DNA of 10,010 nucleotides from DAMCAP01 sp964369265 (GCA_964369265.1 CAYJEV010000067.1:1-10010), one strand, 5' to 3'. Positions 1 through 5,866 are shown, numbered from the stretch's first letter. Program-made: numbers and translations. The notes: generated by a model from the letters alone, not told the origin.

Positions 1-41
1 AAGATTATAGCTTTTATTTCAAACAATCTGCATAAAAAGTA

Positions 42-70
42 TTGACATTTGTTTATCAAATGTTTATAAT
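42..70 (+). promoter_or_regulatory. sigma-A promoter of the zinc-knuckle membrane protein gene
   Basis: A perfect -35 box TTGACA lies at 42-47 and a perfect -10 box TATAAT at 65-70, with a 17-nt spacer, the ideal geometry for the housekeeping sigma factor. The predicted start of transcription is near 77, giving a leader of about 28 nt that contains GGAG at 94-97 before the ATG at 105. A full-consensus promoter this close to a palindrome suggests a strong promoter held in check by a repressor (inference). Confidence 0.85.
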
Positions 71-77
71 TATAAAC
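62..77. promoter_or_regulatory. candidate operator palindrome over the -10 box
   Basis: GTTTATAATTATAAAC is a perfect 16-bp palindrome that contains the whole -10 box and reaches the predicted transcription start. A further half-site GTTTAT lies at 51-56, one helical turn (11 bp) upstream of the same hexamer at 62-67. CATTTG (46-51) and CAAATG (57-62) form a second small inverted repeat in the spacer. Such an arrangement fits a dimeric repressor that blocks RNA polymerase. AT-rich palindromes also arise by chance, so the operator role is an inference. Confidence 0.4.
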
Positions 78-104
78 GTAATTTAAAAGATATGGAGAAA
101 TGAA

Positions 105-1037
105 ATGGTAGCTAATAAAAATAGGATAATCGAATTTGCTAAAAATAACAACCTTGAATTTGACCATGTGAATGGTATGATTTATGGTAATTATAGAGGA
201 TATGATCTGTCCATCACACGACTACAAAAGCAAGGTAACTTTCTTGTTTTTATGATATTAACTGGCCCGAATGGCAATGCTACTAATGAAACTTTTTCAG
301 ACTTACAATCGTCTGTTTCAAAGGTTAACTCTGCGAATGCTCGAAATAATGGCGCTGTTAATTTTGAAACAACAGCTTCAATTAAAGAAGCAACTAACTT
401 CGATAACCTTCAAGCTGCCCTCGATACTTTAACTAACTACCTATACACAAAGGGGCTAAAAAGTGGCTGCTTTGGATGCGATAAAGACGTTACAACTTCG
501 CATTATGTTTTTAATGGTATGGGGCTTCAAATGTGTGAGGACTGTGCTGTTAAGTTCTCTGAGCGTGTTGCTGGAGCAAATGAAGAGCATAAAGCAAAGC
601 CTGAAAATGTGCCTTTTGGTATTGTCGGTGCGCTGTTAGGCTCTTTGGCTGGCGTTCTTGCAATAGTAATTATAGGTCAGCTTGGCTATGTTGCTGCAAT
701 TTCTGGCTTGATTTTGGCAGTATGTACAGTTAGAGGTTACGAAAAGTTCGCTGGTAAAATGTCCTATACTGGTATATTCATTTCTATTGCTGTGATGATT
801 GCTATGACATTTTTTGGAAATAGAATGGATTGGGCTGTATTTATAATGAGAGAGCTAGAGGTTGGAATTTTCGAAGCTTATTCCCTTGTTCCAAAGCTTG
901 CTGATGAATCTATGTATACTTCCAACTTAATTATGACAGGATTTTTTGCATTAATAGGAAGCTTAACCACAATTATTTCTGTGTTTAAGGGTGCTGGCAA
1001 AACTCTTGCCCTTGTTAAATTAGGCAACAAATTTTAA
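105..1037 (+). CDS. zinc-knuckle multi-pass membrane protein of unknown function (310 aa)
   Basis: I do not recognise a named family. The N-terminal ~115 residues look soluble and mixed alpha/beta, with no signal peptide. They are followed by two CxxC knuckles, C122-x2-C125 and C144-x2-C147, separated by 18 residues, which is typical of a zinc ribbon or treble clef. After a short charged linker (about 152-169) come hydrophobic stretches at about 170-190, 193-208, 221-238 and 273-293, so the protein probably has four membrane passes with the zinc domain in the cytoplasm. The start is fixed by GGAG at 94-97, 7 nt before the ATG. The gene stands alone behind its own strong promoter and ends at a terminator shared with the convergent gene. 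The domain order suggests a membrane-tethered sensor or scaffold, but nothing in the sequence shows a catalytic site. Coding status is secure; function is unknown. Confidence 0.85.
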   Translation: MVANKNRIIEFAKNNNLEFDHVNGMIYGNYRGYDLSITRLQKQGNFLVFMILTGPNGNATNETFSDLQSSVSKVNSANARNNGAVNFETTASIKEATNFDNLQAALDTLTNYLYTKGLKSGCFGCDKDVTTSHYVFNGMGLQMCEDCAVKFSERVAGANEEHKAKPENVPFGIVGALLGSLAGVLAIVIIGQLGYVAAISGLILAVCTVRGYEKFAGKMSYTGIFISIAVMIAMTFFGNRMDWAVFIMRELEVGIFEAYSLVPKLADESMYTSNLIMTGFFALIGSLTTIISVFKGAGKTLALVKLGNKF

Positions 1038-1079
1038 TTTCAAATATCATCACTTTTAATAATAAATTTATCCACAAAT

Positions 1080-1124
1080 AAATGCTGCTTGCTATTTTTA
1101 TAGTCAGGCAGCATTTGTTTTTTT
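1080..1124 (+). terminator. intrinsic terminator, convergent and probably bidirectional
   Basis: AAATGCTGC (1080-1088) pairs with GCAGCATTT (1108-1116). The stem extends inward by TTG/CAG with one G-U pair to 12 bp, leaving a 13-nt loop. On the + strand it is followed by GTTTTTTTATTTTA, a good U-tract. On the - strand the tail is weaker (ATTTATTTG) but could also serve the convergent DUF975 gene that ends at 1160. Confidence 0.85.
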
Positions 1125-1159
1125 ATTTTATGTCTTTGTATCAAGGACAGTTTTAGTTT

Positions 1160-1870
1160 TTAAGGATATATTATCTCTCCATCTATTTTTGTATACTGGC
1201 TAGATGTTCCAACGACACCTTTTATTTCTTTATAGAAAGCAGCAACAGTTGTATGATAATAAGGGGCAATAAACAAGGCAGCTAATCCAAAAGTAAAAGC
1301 AGACAATAACAACCACCCAATAAAAGAAAGATCTAACAGAAATAATCGCATTCTATTCCCTTCCATTAAAGTTTTAGACTCGCTGAGGGCAGCTTCAATT
1401 GATATATCAGGATTGTCAGCCATTATGTAAGATACTAAGCTATAACTATAAGCAGCCATAACTCCTGGTATGATAAGAAGGAGGCTCCATAGAAGTACAT
1501 AAACTCCTACTAGTATATTTGCACCTAATGCCTTGCCAAAATGAGTTGGTAGATATTCAAATAATATTGATTTATCTATTGGTTTATCTTCTAATAAATT
1601 TAAAGAAATTCTTGAATATCCTATTGATATAACAGGCAACATAAAAAAGGAAATAGCGCCTGAAATTGTTTTTATTGCGCTTAATAAAAAGTAATTATCT
1701 AGCACTGCACCTTTGTTATTAAAAAACATATCTTTAAGATCTATATACAAATCAATTGCATCTCCAATAGTATCATTAAATAAAAGATAAACAATTGTCG
1801 AGATGATCAATATTTTCCAGTTTCCGTCCAATTTTGAATATGCAACTTTTTTTAACATCCCTGACTTCAT
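1160..1870 (-). CDS. DUF975 family membrane protein, short paralogue (236 aa)
   Basis: This is a multi-pass membrane protein of the DUF975 family, whose biochemical role is not established. Hydrophobic segments lie at about 19-31, 62-85, 116-140 and 177-202. Family-typical features are the LLLIIPG stretch (131-136 and neighbours), the following A-x-NP-[DE]-I loop, the SK-x-LM-x-G-x-R segment (about 165-174) and a GWLLLSAFTFGLAALFIAPY-like last membrane segment. It is clearly paralogous to the neighbour at 1974-3029: both share the IIPG, SKxLMxGxRM and GLxxxxxxPY blocks. This copy lacks the long disordered tail and ends about 30 residues after its last membrane segment. AGGAGG at 1880-1885, 9 nt before the ATG, supports the start. 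A terminator hairpin lies just upstream of that ribosome site, so expression probably depends on read-through from the neighbour. Confidence 0.88.
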   Translation of the reverse strand: MKSGMLKKVAYSKLDGNWKILIISTIVYLLFNDTIGDAIDLYIDLKDMFFNNKGAVLDNYFLLSAIKTISGAISFFMLPVISIGYSRISLNLLEDKPIDKSILFEYLPTHFGKALGANILVGVYVLLWSLLLIIPGVMAAYSYSLVSYIMADNPDISIEAALSESKTLMEGNRMRLFLLDLSFIGWLLLSAFTFGLAALFIAPYYHTTVAAFYKEIKGVVGTSSQYTKIDGEIIYP

Positions 1871-1890
1871 TTAAATTAACCTCCTTTTTT

Positions 1891-1931
1891 AAAAAAAGCC
1901 ATCAAAAAGATGAAATCTAGTGATGGCTTTT
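1891..1931 (-). terminator. intrinsic terminator between the two DUF975 genes, abutting the next ribosome site
   Basis: Reading the - strand, AAAAGCCATCA (1931-1921) pairs with TGATGGCTTTT (1904-1894): an 11-bp stem, a 16-nt loop and a run of seven T ending at 1891. Only five A bases separate the T-run from the AGGAGG (1885-1880) of the downstream gene. It should end most transcripts of the longer DUF975 gene and attenuate the shorter one. I see no convincing promoter between 1974 and the hairpin. Confidence 0.85.
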
Positions 1932-1973
1932 GTGTATTATTGATTTGTCTTATATATTACTGAAGTTTAATGC

Positions 1974-3029
1974 TTAGATATTTTTATCATCATCATACTC
2001 GCTAGTGTAGCTATCGCTGCTTGTATGATAATCTTCGTCACCAGTAGTTATTTTGTTAAACTGCTTTGTTTCCTCTTCAACGCTCATTCCTTTTGACTCA
2101 TCCTCCATTGAAGGAGCAACAGGCGCAACAGGAGTTGTTGGGGCTGTGTAAGTTGGAGCGTTATTTTGAGTGAAGTTGTTTGTATCAAACTGGTTAGATG
2201 GTGTGTTAGTTGGTTGGTTGTAAGTTGGTTGTGTATATGTTGGGATGTTGCTTTGTTGATTTTGTGTGTTGTTGTTGAAGTTGTTTTGAGCTTGGAAGTT
2301 GTTCTTGAACTGCTCAAAGTCATTTAGGTTAGAATCGTTATTGTAAGAACCAGTGTCCCCTGTTCTAGCTTTGTAGAACGCAACATTTGCTGCTGTTACA
2401 TATGGAGTTAATGCAATAAATCCAAGACCGCATGTGAATATACAGAGAATTACCCAGCCTAAGAATGAAAGGCTTAACCATAAAAATTCCATTCTATGTC
2501 CTTGCATTAGCTCTTTAGAACGCTTCATAGCATCGCCAACAGGTATTTCAGGATTTTCAGCTATAATGAAGAATACTAGAGCATAGTTGAATGTTGCAAT
2601 TATGCCAGGTATGATAAGAAGCAGTGACCATAAAAATACAACAAGACCAACCATTAGTTGAGCTGTGAAAGCCTTAACTATGTATTTTGGGAAGTAAGAG
2701 AAGATAGTTTCAAATTTTGGCTCTCTCTTATCATGCATGTCAATGTATAGCTTTGTTGAGCCTAAACCGAAAACTTGGACAATGCCTTGAATAACAAATT
2801 GAAGTAAAAAAGTAACAAGGAAAACTATAAGAGTAGTAGCCATTATTGCAAAGTCGCTTCCGCTGTTGTAAGGGATGATTAAGCTTATTAAATTTGAAAA
2901 TACACCACCAACTTGGGAAGTAACCGTTGAAATGATACCAACTATAATAACAGCGAAAATAGCTATTGGCCAGTTGTTTGAAAGGCTATCAAGCGCCTTT
3001 CTTTTGTAGTACGAAATTGAATATCCCAT
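1974..3029 (-). CDS. DUF975 family membrane protein with long N/Q/T/P-rich C-terminal tail (351 aa)
   Basis: Residues 1-222 form a DUF975 membrane domain, with hydrophobic segments at about 22-35, 63-88, 123-148 (IIPG at 139-142) and 183-208. It is followed by a tail of about 129 residues predicted to be disordered. The tail is N/Q-rich around 235-265, then has T/P/Y-rich near-repeats such as PTYTQPTYNQPT, then an APVAP stretch, then a strongly acidic end (EEE, GDED, YDDD). The start used here is the ATG at 3029: AGGAGG lies 5 nt upstream, and the segment begins GYSISYYKRKAL as expected for the family. A longer reading begins 12 codons upstream (3065) but places the strong ribosome site inside the coding region. 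The gene is transcribed from a promoter at 3143-3171 and ends at a U-tailed hairpin. Function unknown; the tail suggests protein-protein contact on the cytoplasmic side (inference). Confidence 0.88.
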   Translation of the reverse strand: MGYSISYYKRKALDSLSNNWPIAIFAVIIVGIISTVTSQVGGVFSNLISLIIPYNSGSDFAIMATTLIVFLVTFLLQFVIQGIVQVFGLGSTKLYIDMHDKREPKFETIFSYFPKYIVKAFTAQLMVGLVVFLWSLLLIIPGIIATFNYALVFFIIAENPEIPVGDAMKRSKELMQGHRMEFLWLSLSFLGWVILCIFTCGLGFIALTPYVTAANVAFYKARTGDTGSYNNDSNLNDFEQFKNNFQAQNNFNNNTQNQQSNIPTYTQPTYNQPTNTPSNQFDTNNFTQNNAPTYTAPTTPVAPVAPSMEDESKGMSVEEETKQFNKITTGDEDYHTSSDSYTSEYDDDKNI

Positions 3030-3034
3030 TTTAT

Positions 3035-3040
3035 CCTCCT
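3035..3040 (-). promoter_or_regulatory. ribosome binding site deciding the start of the long DUF975 gene
   Basis: On the - strand AAGGAGGATAAAATG places AGGAGG 5 nt before the ATG at 3029. No comparable site precedes the in-frame ATG at 3065, so the 351-residue product is preferred over a 363-residue one. Confidence 0.85.
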
Positions 3041-3070
3041 TAATTGCGCTGATTTTTATCAACACAAACT

Positions 3071-3095
3071 GCCTAATTATAATATTAAATTAGGC
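3071..3095 (-). other. small hairpin in the 5' leader of the long DUF975 gene
   Basis: GCCTAATT (3071-3078) and AATTAGGC (3088-3095) form a perfect 8-bp stem with a 9-nt AT-rich loop. It lies between the predicted transcription start and the ribosome site. No U-tract follows, so it is not an intrinsic terminator. It may stabilise the message or be a protein site; the role is unknown. Confidence 0.4.
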
Positions 3096-3142
3096 TAAAA
3101 TTATATTTTTGTAAATAATTGTATGTAATTATTCACACTACA

Positions 3143-3171
3143 ATAATAGCACAAATTAGAATAAAAAGCAA
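3143..3171 (-). promoter_or_regulatory. candidate extended -10 promoter of the long DUF975 gene
   Basis: On the - strand TTGCTT (3171-3166) is followed after 17 nt by TATTAT (3148-3143). The bases just before the -10 box are TGC, an extended -10 (TGn) element. The leader would be about 100 nt long. Confidence 0.55.
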
Positions 3172-3200
3172 GAAATAGTTGCTGTTTAAACTAATAAAAA

Positions 3201-3232
3201 AGTTTTCAACAATATAAACATAGTTTTCAACA
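3201..3232. repeat. direct repeat of AGTTTTCAACA in the divergent intergenic region
   Basis: AGTTTTCAACA occurs at 3201-3211 and again at 3222-3232. The 21-bp period is about two helical turns, so both copies face the same side of the DNA. They lie between the two divergent promoters, upstream of both. Two more copies of the same 11-mer lie at 8421-8431 (- orientation) and 8590-8600. This could be a regulator site; no regulator is identified. Confidence 0.4.
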
Positions 3233-3257
3233 GTGGTGCTAAATATTCAAAAATCGC

Positions 3258-3286
3258 TTGAATTTTTAAAGAATTTATGGTAAAAT
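3258..3286 (+). promoter_or_regulatory. candidate promoter of the M20 peptidase gene
   Basis: TTGAAT (3258-3263) and TAAAAT (3281-3286) are separated by exactly 17 nt, with TGG before the -10 box giving an extended -10. The leader is about 45 nt and holds AAGGAG at 3321-3326, 10 nt before the ATG. Confidence 0.65.
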
Positions 3287-3336
3287 TATCTATAAGGACG
3301 AGGAAATTGTCTTAAATCGAAAGGAGAATTTAACTA

Positions 3337-4467
3337 ATGAGCGAACTTTTATTCCAAAAGGCAGAACAGCATATTGAGGCAAATTATGATAAAGTAATTG
3401 CCGATTTAAAGACACTAGTTGCAATCCCTTCCCCAACTGGCAATGAGGGCAAACGTGCCGAAGAGATTAAGAATAGATTAGAGGCTATGGGCGCAAAGGG
3501 CGTTATCATTGATGAGGCTCTTAATGTGATTTACCCATATCATGCAGATAACAGGAGCGAGCTTATCTGCTTTATGGCTCATACTGATACAGTATTCCCT
3601 GATCTTGATCCTATTCCACACATAGATGACGGCGAGAAGATTTTCGCTCTTGGCATAGGCGATAACACAGCATCATGTACTGGAATGCTTGAGATGATTA
3701 ACTTTTTAATTAAGAATGACGTTAAGCCTAAAAATGGATTTTTATTCGTTTTCGATAGCAATGAAGAGGGTCTTGGAAACTTAAAGGGCGCTATCGAGAT
3801 AATGAAGAACTATAAGTCACGAATTAAAGAAGTTGTTGCAGTTGATGGCTCTTCCCCAGGCTACTATATAAACGAGGCTGTTGGTTCAAAGAGATATAGA
3901 GTGACTGTTAAAACAGAGGGCGGACATTCCTATGGTGCATATGGCAATAGAAACGCAATTCACTATATGGCTTCCCTAATCAATACACTATACGCTATGA
4001 AAGTGCCACCACTAGGCAAAACTACATATAATGTTGGTTTAATTGAGGGCGGAACTTCTGTAAATACTATAGCGCAGTCCTGTAATATGATGTACGAGTA
4101 TCGTTCTAACTCTAAAGAAGCGCTAGAGATCATGGACAAGATGTTCGAGAATGTAATTTCTGGCTATCAAGCAATGGGTATTGAGGTTGTTGTTGAGCTG
4201 TTAGGCGATCGTCCTTGTGGTGGTGAAGTAGACAATGCTGAGCTTGAGGCAAGAGTTCAGGCTGTTGGCAAGGCTATGGGCTATGATGAGATTATAGCTG
4301 GTGCAGGCTCAACTGACTGTAATATCCCATTATCTCAAGGCATACCATCTGTGTGTATTCCAATTTACAAGGGCGGAAAAGCTCATACTAGAGAAGAGTA
4401 TATGTATAAGGATTCAATGAAAGATGGATTTAAATTCTTTGCGAAGTTTATTTTAAGCTATTGCTAA
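3337..4467 (+). CDS. M20 family metallopeptidase / deacylase (376 aa)
   Basis: This is a cytoplasmic two-zinc amidohydrolase of the M20 clan, which contains peptidase T, dipeptidases, acetylornithine deacetylase and succinyl-DAP desuccinylase. The expected metal and catalytic residues can be placed: H82 and D84 in AHTDTV; D109 in GIGDNTASCTG as bridging ligand; E143 (general base) and E144 in NEEGLGN; D170 in VDGS; and H350 in GGKAHTREEY. The lid/dimerisation domain spans about 185-295 and contains the GGHSYGAYGNRNAIH segment with H197. The length is normal for the family and there is no signal peptide. It stands alone with its own promoter and faces the glyQS cluster. The substrate cannot be told: the motifs fit a peptidase or an N-acyl-amino-acid deacylase, and no biosynthetic neighbour narrows it. 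The clan call is firm; a gene symbol would be a guess. Confidence 0.9.
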   Translation: MSELLFQKAEQHIEANYDKVIADLKTLVAIPSPTGNEGKRAEEIKNRLEAMGAKGVIIDEALNVIYPYHADNRSELICFMAHTDTVFPDLDPIPHIDDGEKIFALGIGDNTASCTGMLEMINFLIKNDVKPKNGFLFVFDSNEEGLGNLKGAIEIMKNYKSRIKEVVAVDGSSPGYYINEAVGSKRYRVTVKTEGGHSYGAYGNRNAIHYMASLINTLYAMKVPPLGKTTYNVGLIEGGTSVNTIAQSCNMMYEYRSNSKEALEIMDKMFENVISGYQAMGIEVVVELLGDRPCGGEVDNAELEARVQAVGKAMGYDEIIAGAGSTDCNIPLSQGIPSVCIPIYKGGKAHTREEYMYKDSMKDGFKFFAKFILSYC

Positions 4468-4556
4468 GTAATTGGACTAAAGACTAATGGTGAAAGGTGA
4501 ATGACTTAAGGATTGTACTAAAATTGCAGTGTTCCGCTAGGCTTACATAAAGTTTT

Positions 4557-4621
4557 GCTGAATTTTTTTCAAAAAATTCAGCATCAAAGGACTGCCCCTT
4601 TGGCGCTTTCCGCAGAAAGCG
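4557..4621. repeat. three back-to-back hairpins
   Basis: GCTGAATTTTTT (4557-4568) and AAAAAATTCAGC (4571-4582) form a 12-bp palindrome with a 2-nt centre. CAAAGG (4585-4590) pairs with CCTTTG (4597-4602). CGCTTTC (4604-4610) pairs with GAAAGCG (4615-4621) around a CGCA loop. Only three bases in total lie between the three hairpins. No U-tract follows, so this is not an ordinary terminator of the upstream peptidase gene. It resembles the modular intergenic palindromes common in Clostridia; whether it is transcribed is unknown. Confidence 0.6.
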
Positions 4622-4706
4622 AAATTCTTAAAAAAGAAACTTAATAGCTTTTACATCAAAAAAAGACAGGCAAAAATACTTCAAGTTTGCACAAAACTAA
4701 GGTTTA

Positions 4707-4793
4707 TTCATGTTAAAGCTTAACTGAACCTCAAACGGAGGAATGCTTTATCCGTCCCCACCCATCAAGGGAATGAAATGGACCCTTGATGGC
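4707..4793 (+). repeat. dispersed repeat, 87-bp module with conserved hairpin (copy 1)
   Basis: By hand alignment this segment matches the reverse complement of 9922-10008 over 87 bp without gaps, at about 67 identical positions (77%). It holds AAAGCTTAACT, GAGGAATGC and TATCCG blocks, then a hairpin with arms CCATCAAGGG (4762-4771) and CCCTTGATGG (4783-4792). The outer arm bases are the same in both copies while the loop differs in sequence. Confidence 0.8.
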
Positions 4794-4819
4794 GAAAAAC
4801 CAGAGGATTAGCGAAAAAC

Positions 4820-4855
4820 TAAAATGGCGACTACTAGTCGCCGCTACAATTTGCT
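4820..4855 (+). repeat. dispersed repeat, 36-bp palindromic module (copy 1)
   Basis: The segment matches the reverse complement of 9782-9817 at 35 of 36 positions. Its centre, 4826-4842, is GGCGACTA and TAGTCGCC around a single C, an almost perfect palindrome. The flanks carry AAAAT and CTACAATTTGCT. A diverged third unit lies at 9617-9655. The GC-rich core contrasts with the AT-rich surroundings. Confidence 0.85.
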
Positions 4856-4964
4856 ATATCATTTGTACCTTTGTTGAGGGACGACAAGGTGAAAAATTAA
4901 CAAGCTTCCCTTCCGTTTTCGCTAAAAATCATTCAAGCTACACACAAAACCTTAATAACCCACT

Positions 4965-4994
4965 AAAGGGCAACCCTATTCTGGGTTGCCCTTT
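4965..4994. terminator. strong terminator hairpin between convergent transcripts
   Basis: AAAGGGCAACCC (4965-4976) and GGGTTGCCCTTT (4983-4994) form a perfect 12-bp stem with the 6-nt loop TATTCT. On the + strand the hairpin ends in TTTT then ACTCT; on the - strand it ends in TTT then AGTGGG. It is likely to stop transcripts arriving from the LCP-like gene (-) and any read-through from the peptidase gene (+). The tails are short, so the direction is uncertain. Confidence 0.7.
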
Positions 4995-5003
4995 TACTCT
5001 AAA

Positions 5004-5019
5004 TGTTTCACGTGAAACA
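5004..5019. promoter_or_regulatory. parS: parS centromere site 1
   Basis: TGTTTCACGTGAAACA is an exact match to the 16-bp palindromic parS consensus of Bacillus and related Firmicutes. It is the DNA site where ParB (Spo0J) loads and from which it spreads, helping origin segregation and SMC recruitment. It lies in a gene-free convergent region just beside a terminator hairpin. No parA or parB gene is present in the window. Confidence 0.92.
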
Positions 5020-5049
5020 ATACCAAACACCATTAAAACCAATAACAAA

Positions 5050-5065
5050 TGTTTCACGTGAAACA
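5050..5065. promoter_or_regulatory. parS: parS centromere site 2
   Basis: This is a second exact copy of TGTTTCACGTGAAACA, 46 bp downstream of the first. Here the palindrome extends by AAA (5047-5049) and TTT (5066-5068) to 22 bp. It lies 15 bp from the stop codon of the LCP-like gene. Confidence 0.92.
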
Positions 5066-5080
5066 TTTTTATCAAAACAA

Positions 5081-5866
5081 TTAAAAAGGATAATTTTTCG
5101 GAATGAAAAGTGCATCCTTCTCAACATATTCGCCTTGGATGTATTCTATTTCAATATCTGCGCTGCTAGATAGAAGTTCCTCAAATATAGGGATGAGTTC
5201 ATGGAACTTTTGATAAGAAATATTATTTTTCGAGTTATTGACAATGATATTATAATAAAATTCAATAGAATTATCTTTATGAAGATGCGCATTAAGAATA
5301 TCTTTTAAGAGAATTGCAGTATTTTGCATTCCAAACTCAGTATTGAAATCATACTGCCTTGAGGTAATGAGCTGCACAATTCTTCTGCCATCAAGCTGTG
5401 TGTAGCCTTTTGGTAATAGGAGCTGATCAGTGTTTGAATATATATCCTCGCTAATATTGAAGTTTATCCTGCCTGTGCTGTCAGCAATCTCTTTCAAATC
5501 TTCGTTATTATATATAGTATACATCTCCTCGCCAAAAACCTCTTTAATAGCTTTTTCTGCGCCTAAATTATCGAACATCTCCCCTATTGTTTGCAAGCTC
5601 CCAGCATGTTCAACTGCTAAGCTAATAGGAATTGGCTTTATAGTTATGCTGTTATTAGTTGGAGATACTGCAAGCTCGAAAACGCTTTTCAATTCTTCAT
5701 CAGTTATATTTATGCAAAAAAGCTTTATTTCTTTGGCTTCTATAGGTATATTTTCTTGGAAAGTTGATGCGTTCCTGCCTGGTTTAGTCCAGCAATCTAT
5801 CATAAAATAAAATGGAACGGATAGTATAAAACAAAAAATTACAAAGCTAAAAATGCTTTTTTTCAC
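5081..5866 (-). CDS. LCP-like (LytR-CpsA-Psr) membrane-anchored protein, probably catalytically degenerate (261 aa)
   Basis: A short basic N-terminus (KKS) and a hydrophobic segment (about 3-22) form an uncleaved signal anchor, with the rest outside the cell. The order of elements matches an LCP domain: a hydrophobic strand then S-P-T-N-N-S-I-T-I-K-P-IP (where LCP enzymes have IPRD), a GAEKAIKEVFG helix (where they have GGxxxAIxxVxxLLG), a DLKEIADSTGRINFNI stretch (like FxxLVDxLGGVxVxV), LPKGYTQLDG (like LxxGxxxLDG) and a TSRQYD segment (like RxRxD). Canonical LCP phosphotransferases attach glycopolymers to peptidoglycan. Here the Arg-Asp after IP is replaced (IPISL, about 79-83) and the later arginine cluster is reduced, so activity is doubtful. 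The start is the GTG at 5866, with AGGAGG 8 nt upstream; a GTG at 5875 would leave 1 nt of spacing. It ends the glyQS cluster, beside parS. The family call is by pattern only. Confidence 0.7.
   Translation of the reverse strand: MKKSIFSFVIFCFILSVPFYFMIDCWTKPGRNASTFQENIPIEAKEIKLFCINITDEELKSVFELAVSPTNNSITIKPIPISLAVEHAGSLQTIGEMFDNLGAEKAIKEVFGEEMYTIYNNEDLKEIADSTGRINFNISEDIYSNTDQLLLPKGYTQLDGRRIVQLITSRQYDFNTEFGMQNTAILLKDILNAHLHKDNSIEFYYNIIVNNSKNNISYQKFHELIPIFEELLSSSADIEIEYIQGEYVEKDALFIPKNYPF

Larger units (their letters stand above)
4468..5080. other. 613-bp gene-free convergent intergenic region
   Basis: No credible gene lies here. From left to right it holds about 90 bp with no recognisable feature, three adjacent hairpins (4557-4621), an AT-rich stretch, two modules of a dispersed repeat (4707-4793 and 4820-4855), an inverted repeat AGCGAAAA (4810-4817) / TTTTCGCT (4916-4923) around the second module, a terminator hairpin (4965-4994) and two parS sites. 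The 91-codon open frame at 4786-5061 runs through repeat, terminator and a parS site and is not a gene. Confidence 0.75.

Noticed and set aside
1068..1076. Perfect DnaA box TTATCCACA, with a variant TTATTCACA at 3129-3137
   Set aside because: Single isolated boxes in AT-rich gaps without clustering or an unwinding region; not enough for an origin, although the parS pair makes an origin in the wider neighbourhood plausible.
2084..2323. 79-codon - strand open frame rich in Thr, Gln and Leu
   Set aside because: It is an out-of-frame shadow of the repetitive tail of the long DUF975 gene.
3030..3065. Upstream ATG extending the long DUF975 gene by 12 codons
   Set aside because: The strong AGGAGG lies inside this extension and serves the ATG at 3029.
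4786..5061. 91-codon + strand open frame
   Set aside because: It runs through the repeat module, a terminator hairpin and a parS site; no ribosome site and no protein-like composition.
5430..5810. 126-codon + strand open frame
   Set aside because: Antisense shadow of the LCP-like gene; no ribosome site or promoter.
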